A stretch of 57,942 nt of DNA from the NCBI RefSeq assembly GCF_947366995.1, contig NZ_CANBCC010000020.1, positions 1 to 57,942 of the forward strand. Reading direction: 5' to 3'. Below are positions 51,001-57,942 of this stretch, one piece after another. The position numbers and the translations under genes are program-made. Under the pieces are notes generated by a model, which saw only the letters and a program-made list of their open reading frames with translations, searched no databases and was not told where the DNA came from. The stretch comes from an uncultured Aquabacterium sp. GTDB taxonomy: Bacteria; Pseudomonadota; Gammaproteobacteria; Burkholderiales; Burkholderiaceae_C. Position 1 is the first letter of the stretch. Each line of letters begins with the position of its first letter.

Positions 51001-51559
51001 CGAGTTCCGCTTCCCCTTCATCGGCGACTTCGCGGCCTCGGGTGTGAAGCTCACGCTGCGTGGGGCGCTCGAGCCCTGGCACGTGATGGGCGAGGAGGGC
51101 GCCATCGGGGGCACCGTGCGCTATGTGGATTCGTCGCTGGAGCGGCTGGAGGTCAAGGCCTCGGGGCTCAATGGCAACCGCCATGTCATCACGGTCAACG
51201 GCCACATCCTGCCGCTGCATCCCACCGGCCGGGTGGGCGAGTTCGTGGCCGGCGTGCGCTACCGGGCCTGGCAGCCGCCCGCCTGCCTGCACCCCACCAT
51301 CGGCGTCGACGCACCGCTGGTGTTCGACGTGGTCGACACCTGGCTCAAGCGTTCGGTGGGCGGGTGCCAGTACCACGTCGCGCATCCGGGCGGCCGCAAT
51401 TACGACACCTTCCCGATCAACGCCTACGAGGCCGAGAGCCGGCGGCTCGCGCGCTTCTTCCGCATGGGCCACACACCCGGCGTGATGAACCTCAAGCCGC
51501 TGCCACCCGGCATCGAGCACCCGCTGACGCTGGATCTGCGGGTGGCCCGACAGGGCTGA
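48047..51559 (+). CDS. Transglutaminase-like / DUF2126 protein
   Basis: A protein of 1170 residues; the GTG start at 48047 has GGAG nearby. It has an N-terminal transglutaminase-associated beta domain (about 1-85, VALNHVTHYRYDRPV), a transglutaminase-like core with C180 in KSGSCRDTGWLLVQAL, H229 in DLHAWCEVF and D245 in GLDPTSG, so the triad is complete, and the very long DUF2126 region (from about 300 to the end). A Gly/Ala-rich insert lies at about 576-640. DUF2126 has been proposed to be a carboxylate-amine ligase-like domain that works with circularly permuted ATP-grasp and alpha-E proteins. It should make or process an unknown peptide. Its TGA is directly followed by the convergent RND stop. 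Confidence 0.92.
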   Translation: MSIHVALNHVTHYRYDRPVTLSPQVVRLRPAPHCRTRILSYTLKVEPAAHFINWQQDPFSNHLARLVFPDKTEVFKVTVDLVAEMAVYNPFDFFLEPYAERFPFAYDAASLHDLQPYLARAELTPAFKAFIDSIDRTEVRTIDFLVGLNQRLQREIAYTVRMEPGVQTPEQTLTLKSGSCRDTGWLLVQALRHMGLAARFVSGYLIQLKADVASLDGPSGTEVDFTDLHAWCEVFLPGAGWIGLDPTSGLLAGEGHIPVACTPEPSGAAPVTGAVDECEVAFEHHMAITRIYESPRVTMPYTDDQWAAIGALGEAVDQQLSQGDVRLTMGGEPTFVSVDDRDGAEWNTDALGPTKRGLATELVHKLRARYGDGGFLHFGQGKWYPGEQLPRWALSIFWRADGQPCWHDASLFADERHAPRYTTDDAQRFIEALSNKLGVGTAHIQTGYEDTWYYLWRERRLPVNVDPLEARLDDELERVRLRRVFGQGLDHRVGYVLPLKRDEGVGMAGPKWVTGPWFFRDERMYLVPGDSPMGYRLPLDSLPWVSEADYPYVHAHDPFAPKAPLAEASALRAQYAAHQVGGGFAQGGAVSVQGQAAEGASGRGVGGEWGHLPANPATGAAGSSTGPDGDTARMPARHESAHWITRTALCVEVRNPDRANGPKVESAGQGGGVMYVFMPPLSSLDDYLDLLAAVEATAAEQGVQIVLEGYPPPRDVRLKVLQVTPDPGVIEVNIHPASNWAELVDHTEYLYEAAHQTRLSTEKFMVDGRHTGTGGGNHFVLGGATPADSPFLRRPDLLPSLLTFWHNHPSLSYLFSGLFIGPTSQAPRIDEARQDQVYEMEVGLKEIERQMGVWGQCPPWLIDRMLRNLLIDATGNTHRSEFCIDKLYSPDGPTGRLGLLELRAFEMPPHARMSLVQQLLLRALVAWFWREPYQGHGAQRLTRWGTGLHDRFLLPSFVQQDFADVLAELEMAGYAFDPAWFAPHFEFRFPFIGDFAASGVKLTLRGALEPWHVMGEEGAIGGTVRYVDSSLERLEVKASGLNGNRHVITVNGHILPLHPTGRVGEFVAGVRYRAWQPPACLHPTIGVDAPLVFDVVDTWLKRSVGGCQYHVAHPGGRNYDTFPINAYEAESRRLARFFRMGHTPGVMNLKPLPPGIEHPLTLDLRVARQG

Positions 51560-54500
51560 TCAGTTCGCCTCGCGCAGCGGGGGCTCTGCTTCACCGGCGG
51601 AGCCCCGTGCGCGGCGCACCAGCCGCTTCGTGCGGGCAATGCCGCCGTCCACCAGGCTGAACACCACCGGGATCACCAGCAGGCTCAGGAACGTGGACGT
51701 GATCAGCCCGCCGATCACCACGATGGCCATCGGCGCGCGGAAGCTCGGGTCGACGCCGATGCCCAGCGCAATGGGCATCATGCCGGCCCCCATGGCGACG
51801 GTCGTCATGATGATCGGCTGTGCGCGCTTGTGGCAGGCATCGAGAATGGCCTCGAAGCGCGACAGGCCCTGCTCGCGTTGGGCGAGGATCACGTAGTCCA
51901 CCAGCAGGATCGAGTTCTTGGTGGCGATGCCCATCAGCATGATCAGGCCGATCATCGACGGCATGGACAGCGCCGTCTGCGTGATGAACAGCGCGACGAT
52001 CGCGCCCGGCACCGACAACACCAGTGCCGTGAGGATGGTCGCGGGCTGAATGAAGTCCTTGAACAGCAGCACGAGCACCACGTAGATGCACAGCACGCCG
52101 GTCAGCATGGCCAAGCCGAAGCTGGCGAAGAGCTCACCCATGGCTTCGGCATCGCCCACCGTGGTCTGCGTGACGCCGGGGGGCAGGTTGCGCAGGCTGG
52201 GCAGGGCCAGGGCCGCCGCTTCCACGGCCCCCAGTGGCTGCTGGTTCAGCTCGATCTCGAAGTTGATGTTGCGCTGGCGGTCGTAGCGGTCGATCTGTGC
52301 CGGGCCGCTGGCCAGGGCGATGGTGGCGACACTCGAGAGTGGCACTGCACCCTGCGCACCGGGCACGGGCAGGCGGCGCAGCAGCTCGATGTCCTCGCGG
52401 GCCGAGGTGGGCAGGCGCACCACCACCGGCACCTGGCGCTGGGCCAGGTTGAGCTTGGAAAGACTCTGGTCGTAATCCCCGGCGGTGGCCACGCGCAGCG
52501 TGTCGGCAATGGCGCTGGCCGTGACGCCCAGGTCGGCTGCCCGCGCAAAATCGGGCCGCACGATGAGTTCGGGTCGCACGAGGCTGGCCGTCGATGTGAC
52601 GTTGCCGATGCCGGGCAGTGTGCGCAACTCGCGTTCGACCTTGGCGGCATGGGCGCTCAACACCTCGCCGTCTTCACCGGCCAGCACGAGGACGTACTTG
52701 TCGTTGGCGCCGCCCAGGCCCACGCGCACCCGGGCGCCGGGCAGGGCCTGCAGGGCCTCGCGCATCTGGCCTTCGATGTCCTGCTTGGTCAGCCCCGGCC
52801 GCTCGCTGCGGTGCGTGAGGTTGACCGTGAGGGTGGCCTTGCTGACCTCGGTGGCCCCGGCGGAGGTGAAGGGGTCTCCACCCGCCTTGCCGGCCCCGAT
52901 CGCCGTGTAGACGAGCTTGACGTTGGCGTTGGCCGCCACGATGCGCCGCGCGTCTTCGGCCAGTTGTTTCGCCTGGGCGAGCGTGCTGCCGGGGGGCAAG
53001 GTCAGCGTGACCTGCGTCTGTGAGAGGTCGTCTGGCGGGAGGAAGCCCGTGGGCAGTCGGCCGCCCATGAAAATGGCTCCGAAGAAAAACCCGATGGTCA
53101 GCAGCACGGTCAGCAAGCGGTGCTTCAGGCACCAACGCGCCCAGCCCAGGTAGCGCGCCATCCAGAAGGGCTCGCGGTGCGCGTGGCGCGGCGGCTTCAG
53201 GATGTAGGCCGCCATCATCGGCGTCAGCATCCGCGCCACCACCAACGAGAAGAACACGGCGATGGCGGCCGTCCAGCCGAACTGCACGAAGAACTTGCCG
53301 GCCACGCCGCTCATGAAGGCCGTGGGCAGGAAGACGGCAATCAGCGTGAACGTCGTGGCGATCACCGCCAGGCCGATTTCGTCAGCGGCCTCCATCGCGG
53401 CCTGATAGGGCGTCTTGCCCATGCGCAGGTGGCGCATGATGTTCTCGATCTCGACGATGGCGTCATCGACCAGCACGCCCACGACGATGGACAGCGACAG
53501 CAGCGTCACGACGTTGACGGTGAAGCCGAACAGGTACATGACCCCGAAGGTGGGTAGCACCGACAGGGGAAGGGCGGCGGCCGCCACGAGTGTGGCACGC
53601 CAGTCGCGCAGGAAGAGGAACACCACGATGACGGCCAGCGCGGCACCTTCGTACAGCAGGTGCATCGAGCCGGTGTAGTTCTCCTTGACCGGATCGACAA
53701 AGTTGAAGGCCTCGGTCACGGCGATGTCGGGGTGCTCCTGTTGCAGTCGGGACAGCGCCTCGCGCACGCCGGCTTCCACCTCGACCTCGCCCGCGCCGCG
53801 CGCGCGCACCACTTCAAAGCCGACCACGGGCTTGCCGTTCAGGAAGGCGGCGCTGCGCGCGTCGGCCACGGTGTCGCGCACGCTCGCCACGGTGTCGAGC
53901 CGCACGCGGCGGCCGTCGGACAGGCTGATCGACATGGCGCCCAGTTCCTCGGCCGACTGCACGGTGGCAATGGTGCGCACAGACTGCTCGGCACCGCCGA
54001 TGTCGGCCCGGCCGCCCGAAGCCTCCTGCTGGATGGCACGCAGCTGGCGCGACACATCGGCCACGGTGGTGTTGAGCGCCAGCAGGCGTGCGGGGTCGAG
54101 CTCCACGCGCACTTCGCGCGTGACGCCGCCCACGCGCGACACCGCCCCCACACCCTTGACCGACAGCAGCCGGCGCGTGACCGTGTGGTCCACGAACCAG
54201 GACAGCGCTTCGTCGTCCATGCGCGGCGAGGCCACGGTGAAGGTCAGGATGGGCAGGCCGGAGAGGTTGATCTTCGAGATGGCCGGATCACGCAGCTCGG
54301 CGGGCAGGTCGGCCCGAACACGTGCCACGGCATCCCGCACGTCGTCCACGGCCTCCTGAATGGGCTTTTCCAGGCGGAATTCCACCGTGGTCGTGGCCTG
54401 TCCGTCCTGCACCGTGGTGTAGATGTGCTTGACGCCTTGCAGGGTCGCCACGCTGTTTTCGATCTTGCGTGCCACCTGGGTTTCCAGTTGGGCAGGCGAG

Positions 54501-54667
54501 GCGCCGGGCAGCTGTGCGGTCACCACCACCGAGGGCAGCTCGATGTCGGGAAAGTTCTGGATCTTCATCCGGCTGAAGCCCATCAGGCCCACCAGCGTGA
54601 GCATGATGAACAGCAGGATGGCCGGGATCGGATTGCGAATCGACCAGGACGAGACGTTGAGGCTCAT
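51560..54667 (-). CDS. RND efflux pump inner-membrane transporter (AcrB-like)
   Basis: A protein of 1035 residues, full length for hydrophobe/amphiphile efflux RND pumps. Twelve hydrophobic helices, two large periplasmic loops, and the proton-relay pair in [15 protein letters not shown] (helix 4). It starts with [20 protein letters not shown], typical of the family. It exports drugs or other amphiphiles using proton-motive force. The adaptor gene lies 10 bp upstream; no outer-membrane channel gene is adjacent. The two-gene operon separates the DUF2126 and ATP-grasp genes. Confidence 0.95.
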   Translation of the reverse strand: MSLNVSSWSIRNPIPAILLFIMLTLVGLMGFSRMKIQNFPDIELPSVVVTAQLPGASPAQLETQVARKIENSVATLQGVKHIYTTVQDGQATTTVEFRLEKPIQEAVDDVRDAVARVRADLPAELRDPAISKINLSGLPILTFTVASPRMDDEALSWFVDHTVTRRLLSVKGVGAVSRVGGVTREVRVELDPARLLALNTTVADVSRQLRAIQQEASGGRADIGGAEQSVRTIATVQSAEELGAMSISLSDGRRVRLDTVASVRDTVADARSAAFLNGKPVVGFEVVRARGAGEVEVEAGVREALSRLQQEHPDIAVTEAFNFVDPVKENYTGSMHLLYEGAALAVIVVFLFLRDWRATLVAAAALPLSVLPTFGVMYLFGFTVNVVTLLSLSIVVGVLVDDAIVEIENIMRHLRMGKTPYQAAMEAADEIGLAVIATTFTLIAVFLPTAFMSGVAGKFFVQFGWTAAIAVFFSLVVARMLTPMMAAYILKPPRHAHREPFWMARYLGWARWCLKHRLLTVLLTIGFFFGAIFMGGRLPTGFLPPDDLSQTQVTLTLPPGSTLAQAKQLAEDARRIVAANANVKLVYTAIGAGKAGGDPFTSAGATEVSKATLTVNLTHRSERPGLTKQDIEGQMREALQALPGARVRVGLGGANDKYVLVLAGEDGEVLSAHAAKVERELRTLPGIGNVTSTASLVRPELIVRPDFARAADLGVTASAIADTLRVATAGDYDQSLSKLNLAQRQVPVVVRLPTSAREDIELLRRLPVPGAQGAVPLSSVATIALASGPAQIDRYDRQRNINFEIELNQQPLGAVEAAALALPSLRNLPPGVTQTTVGDAEAMGELFASFGLAMLTGVLCIYVVLVLLFKDFIQPATILTALVLSVPGAIVALFITQTALSMPSMIGLIMLMGIATKNSILLVDYVILAQREQGLSRFEAILDACHKRAQPIIMTTVAMGAGMMPIALGIGVDPSFRAPMAIVVIGGLITSTFLSLLVIPVVFSLVDGGIARTKRLVRRARGSAGEAEPPLREAN

Positions 54668-54677
54668 GGGGTGTCCT

Positions 54678-55811
54678 TCAGCGTGCGGCCGGTGCGCTGG
54701 CCACGACCTTCACCAGGTCGCCCTCGCTGAGAAAGGCGCCGCCCGACACGACCACGCGGTCTTCGGGTTTGAGGCCGCCTCGCACCTCGATGCGGTCGCC
54801 CACGCGGCGGCCCACATCGATCTTCACGGCGCGCAGCCGGTTGCCCGGCCCCACGGTGTAGACGAGGTGGAAGCCCTCGCGCAGCAGCACGGCGCTTTGC
54901 GGCAGAGTCTGCGCCGGGGTGGTGCCCAGTTCGATCCGCCCCGTGGCAAACATGCCGGCCCGTGCGACCCCGCCCGCGGGCACGTCCACATAGACCAGGC
55001 CCAGGCGGTTGCCCGGGTTCAAGGTGGGGGCGACCGTGCGCACCTTGCCGTTCAGTGTCGTGCCACCCGTCAGCGTCAGGCTCACGGGCTGACCGGGTTG
55101 AACGCGTTCCAGATCGACCTGGGGCACTTCGCCGCGCCATTCCAGCCGGCCCTGCCGGATCAGGCGGAACAGCTCCTGACCGGGCTGCACCACGCTGCCC
55201 ACCGTGGCCGGGCGGGCCGAGATCACGCCGTCGTCCGGTGCCAGCACGCGGGTCTGGCTGAGCCGCAGATCGTCGACCGCCAGACGCGCCTTCTGCGCTT
55301 CGACCCGGGCGCGGGCGGTCTGCTCGACGGTGAGGGCCTGCTGCACCTGTTGGGCACTCATGAAGCCCTGCGGCTGCAGCTGGCGGGCGCGTTCGGCATT
55401 CGCCTGGGCTTCGGCCAGGGCCGCTTGCGCTTCCGCGACGGCCGCCCGCGTGGCCGCGGCCTCGGCGCGCACGGTGTCCTGGCGGAACTCGGCCAGCACC
55501 TGTCCACGGCGCACCGTGTCGCCCACGTTGACCAGCACCTGCTGCAGTCGCAGGCCGCTGGTTTCGGCGCCGATGATGGCCTCCTGCCACGCCGCAATGC
55601 TGCCGTCGGCGCTGATCGTGCGTGGCCACGACGCCGCCTCCAGCGAGGTGACGTTGACGCTCAACGCCGCACGGGCGGAACCGGCGCTGGAGGCCGAGTC
55701 TGCAGCGGACGCGCTTTCAGCGGGGTTGGCGGATTCGTCGCGCCCGCAGGCCCCCAGCAGGGTGAGGGTCAGGAGCGTGGCGGACAGGGTCAGGCTGCGG
55801 AGTCGGTTCAT
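54678..55811 (-). CDS. RND periplasmic adaptor lipoprotein
   Basis: A protein of 377 residues from ATG at 55811 with AAGGGAAG upstream. The lipobox LTLLGAC directs lipid anchoring to the inner membrane. The Ser/Ala-rich linker is followed by the lipoyl half, a coiled-coil hairpin (about 105-175, many Ala/Gln/Glu), the second half (LAPDDGVISARPATVGSVVQ) and beta-barrel domains. It joins the RND pump to an outer-membrane channel encoded elsewhere. Divergent from the ATP-grasp gene, with 219 bp between. Confidence 0.93.
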   Translation of the reverse strand: MNRLRSLTLSATLLTLTLLGACGRDESANPAESASAADSASSAGSARAALSVNVTSLEAASWPRTISADGSIAAWQEAIIGAETSGLRLQQVLVNVGDTVRRGQVLAEFRQDTVRAEAAATRAAVAEAQAALAEAQANAERARQLQPQGFMSAQQVQQALTVEQTARARVEAQKARLAVDDLRLSQTRVLAPDDGVISARPATVGSVVQPGQELFRLIRQGRLEWRGEVPQVDLERVQPGQPVSLTLTGGTTLNGKVRTVAPTLNPGNRLGLVYVDVPAGGVARAGMFATGRIELGTTPAQTLPQSAVLLREGFHLVYTVGPGNRLRAVKIDVGRRVGDRIEVRGGLKPEDRVVVSGGAFLSEGDLVKVVASAPAAR

Positions 55812-55992
55812 GGCTTCCCTTGGCATGGTGACGGGCCCTCGACGTGGCCCTTGCCGGCATGTCGCCAGCGAGTGTACGCGGGCGTTTCAACGGGCCCGGT
55901 GCCGTGCGCCGTACCCGCTCCCGCGCGCTGGTCTCACCGGCACGGGTGAACGCGTGGTAAGCCTCTTGCTTGCTTCGTCGACAATGCACATG

Positions 55993-56009
55993 CCGGTTTT
56001 CCCAACCGG
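55993..56009 (+). promoter_or_regulatory. Small hairpin in the leader of the ATP-grasp gene
   Basis: CCGGTT (55993-55998) pairs with AACCGG (56004-56009) around TTCCC, 21 bp before the start codon of the ATP-grasp gene. It may be a regulator site or a leader stem. The rest of the interval 55812-56030 shows nothing else I can support. Confidence 0.3.
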
Positions 56010-56030
56010 TCGCTGCGCCCCTGCCTGCCC

Positions 56031-57900
56031 ATGCCCTCCTCACTGCCCCTCTTTGACGATGTCGACCCTGCTCCTGCCGTGGCGGAGGACCTGCTGCGCC
56101 GGGCTGCCGCCGTGGAGAGCGGGCATCACGACGAACTGCGCGGGCCGGATGGCGGGCTTCGGCCCGCCTGGCAGACGTTTGCAGACCAGCTGGGGGCGCC
56201 GCTGGATGACCTGACCCGCCGCCAGGCCCTGCTGGCCCGTCAGATCAACGAGGACGGCATCACCTACAACGTCTACAACGCCCAGGGCGAGCCCAGCCGA
56301 CCCTGGTCGCTCGAGACGCTGCCCCTGCTGATCGACGCCGACGAATGGCGCGGCCTCGAGCGCGGCATTGCACAGCGCGCCAGCCTGCTGGACCACATCC
56401 TGCGCGACGTCTATGGCCCGCAGTCTGCCTTGAAGGAGGGGTTGCTGCCCCCCGCGCTGGTGCTCGGCCATCCGGGCTACCTTCGCGGCCTGCAAGGGGT
56501 CTCGCCGGTCGGCGATGTGTACCTGCATGTGGTCGCGTTCGACCTGGTGCGCGGGCCGGACGGCGCCTGGTGGGTGGTGTCGCAGCGCACCCAGGCGCCA
56601 TCGGGCCTTGGCTACGTCATGCAGAACCGGCTGATCGTGTCGCGTCTGTTCCCCGAGGCCTACCGCGCACTGAACGTGCAGCACCTGGCCACGGGCTACC
56701 GTCGCCTGATCGACACCGTGACCGAACTGGCCAGCCGTTGCGCCGGCGGCGCCACACCGCGGCTGGCGTTGCTGACGCCCGGCCCCTACAACGAGACCTA
56801 TTTCGAGCAGGCCTACCTGGCGCGCTACCTCGGCCTGCCGCTGGTAGAGGGCGGGGATCTGGTCGTGCGCGACGACACCGTCTACCTGAAGACGGTGCAG
56901 GGCCTCGAGCCCATCCACGGCCTGCTGCGCCGCCTCGACGACGACTTTTGCGACCCGCTGGAGCTGCGGTCCGAGTCGACGCTCGGTGTGCCGGGGTTGC
57001 TTCAGGCTGTGCGCGCCGGCAAGGTGGTGCTGGCCAACGCCCTGGGCACCGGCTTTCTCGAGTCGCCGGCCGTGCACGGCTTCCTGCCCGCGCTGTCCGA
57101 GCGGCTGCTGGGCGAGCCGCTGGCCCTGCCGTCGCTGCACACCTGGTGGTGTGGCGAAGCCCCGGTGTGGCAGCGGGTCCGTGAGGAACTCCAGGCCCAC
57201 GTCATTCGTCCGAGCTTTCCGTATGCGGGCACACCGGGTTTCGGCTCGCCACGCCTGCGCCAGAGCTTCGACGCCATCACCGGCCCCACGCTGACCCCCG
57301 CTGCCCTGCAGACCTGGCGCAGCCGCATTGACCATGACCCCGCGGCCTACACGCTGCAACGCTTCGTGCCTTATGCCCAGGCGCCCGTGTGGAGCGAAGG
57401 GCGCGTGGCGATGCGAGGGGCGTCCCTGCGCGTCTATGCGCTGTCGGACGGGCGCGGCGGCTGGCAGGTGCTGCCCGGGGGCATGACCCGCATTGCCACA
57501 CGCGACGCCGGGCCGGTCTCCATGCAGTTGGGTGGATCGAGCCTCGACACCTGGGTCATGACCGATGGCCCGGTGGACACCTTCTCGATGCTGCCCGCCA
57601 CCGTGAAGCTCGATGAACTGGTGCAGCGGCAGCGCCCCGTGGCCAGCCGCACCGGCGAAAACCTGTTCTGGATGGGGCGCTACACCGAGCGCAGCGAATT
57701 GCAGTTGCGCCTGACGCAAGGGCTGCTGAACCTGCAGTCCGCCGACGACGAGCCCGAGAACGCGGTGCTTGAAGCCCTGTCGACGCTGGCCCTGGCCAAC
57801 GGCCTCGTGCCCCCGGGCACGCCCAGCCTGCGCCAGTCGCCGCGGGTGTTCGAACGCGCAGCGCTGGAGGCGTTGGCCGACGCCCAGGCCGCGCAGGGCG
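56031..57900 (+). CDS. Circularly permuted ATP-grasp / alpha-E protein, 3' end missing
   Basis: The first 623 residues from ATG at 56031; the gene runs into adapter sequence at 57901 so the true C-terminus is lost, and the apparent stop in the adapter is false. The N-terminal part (about 75-500) matches the type-2 circularly permuted ATP-grasp family: ITYNVYNAQGEPSRPW, VSQRTQAPSGLGYVMQNR, LTPGPYNETYFEQAYLAR, GTGFLESPAVHGFLP and RPSFPYAGTPGFG. From about 537 an alpha-E domain starts (SRTGENLFWMGRYTERSE). Together with DUF2126 and transglutaminase-like proteins it is thought to form an uncharacterised peptide ligase system. Confidence 0.9.
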
Positions 57901-57942
57901 AGATCGGAAGAGCACACGTCTGAACTCCAGTCACCGGATAAC
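57901..57942 (+). other. Illumina adapter plus index, not genomic
   Basis: The first 34 bases, starting AGATCGGAAGAGC and continuing ACACGTCTGAACTCCAGTCA to a final C at 57934, are the standard TruSeq read-1 adapter. The last eight, CGGATAAC, occupy the place of the i7 index. All reading frames here are artefacts, including the stop codon at 57921-57923. Confidence 0.97.

Noticed and set aside
57556-57934. Open frames on the minus strand starting in the last 30 bases
   Set aside because: Their first residues are encoded by sequencing adapter; they are artefacts opposite the ATP-grasp gene.

Overview
The window is a high-G+C chromosomal contig end, almost certainly from a beta-proteobacterium of the order Burkholderiales (Comamonadaceae/Sphaerotilaceae-like). 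This rests on a red-type (form IC) RuBisCO operon, a DesT/DesC/DesB-type desaturase locus, an RpiR regulator fused to a glucokinase domain, and overall protein style; no 16S gene is present. The last 42 bases (57901-57942) are not genomic: they are an Illumina TruSeq adapter plus an 8-nt index, so the real sequence stops at 57900 inside a gene.

Layout. 1-3430: right end of an integrated element of lower G+C (end of a phage-like protein, a DUF6161-like coiled-coil membrane protein, an XRE regulator and a tyrosine integrase). It is bounded by a 3' fragment of tRNA-Thr(CGT) that looks like the attachment site. 3500-13700: housekeeping and catabolic genes (PAP2 phosphatase, cytochrome c, an unknown protein with an HNH-like signature, WYL regulator, glutamate dehydrogenase, PutP, AraC regulator, hydrolase, thiolase). 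13800-20340: a MoxY/MoxX-like two-component system with a prolyl aminopeptidase, divergent from a complete pqqABCDE cluster. 20313-27825: cbbR, trhP (U32) and cbbLSXFP for Calvin-cycle CO2 fixation. 28000-36600: an AhpC-like thioredoxin-fold protein; an ICMT-like methyltransferase paired with a BAHD-type acyltransferase; and, converging on them, an operon of hydrolase, two FtsX-like permeases, an ABC ATPase and an HlyD/MacA-like adaptor. 36854-44788: glucose catabolism by the Entner-Doudoroff route (RpiR/glucokinase-like fusion, eda, edd, zwf, pgl, glk). 44871-47944: desB-desC with divergent desT. 48047-57900: a transglutaminase/DUF2126 giant and a circularly permuted ATP-grasp/alpha-E protein, separated by an inversely oriented RND efflux operon.

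How it fits together. The cell appears able to fix CO2 with form IC RuBisCO, to make PQQ for periplasmic alcohol or sugar dehydrogenases, and to degrade glucose through Entner-Doudoroff. The Entner-Doudoroff block holds both an intact glucokinase and a regulator whose kinase-like domain keeps the sugar-binding residues but has lost the phosphate-binding motifs, so it may be a glucose sensor. The best candidates for undescribed biology are that sensor fusion; the BAHD/ICMT plus hydrolase/ABC-export locus; the DUF2126/ATP-grasp locus split by an RND pump; and the DUF6161/XRE cargo beside the integrase.
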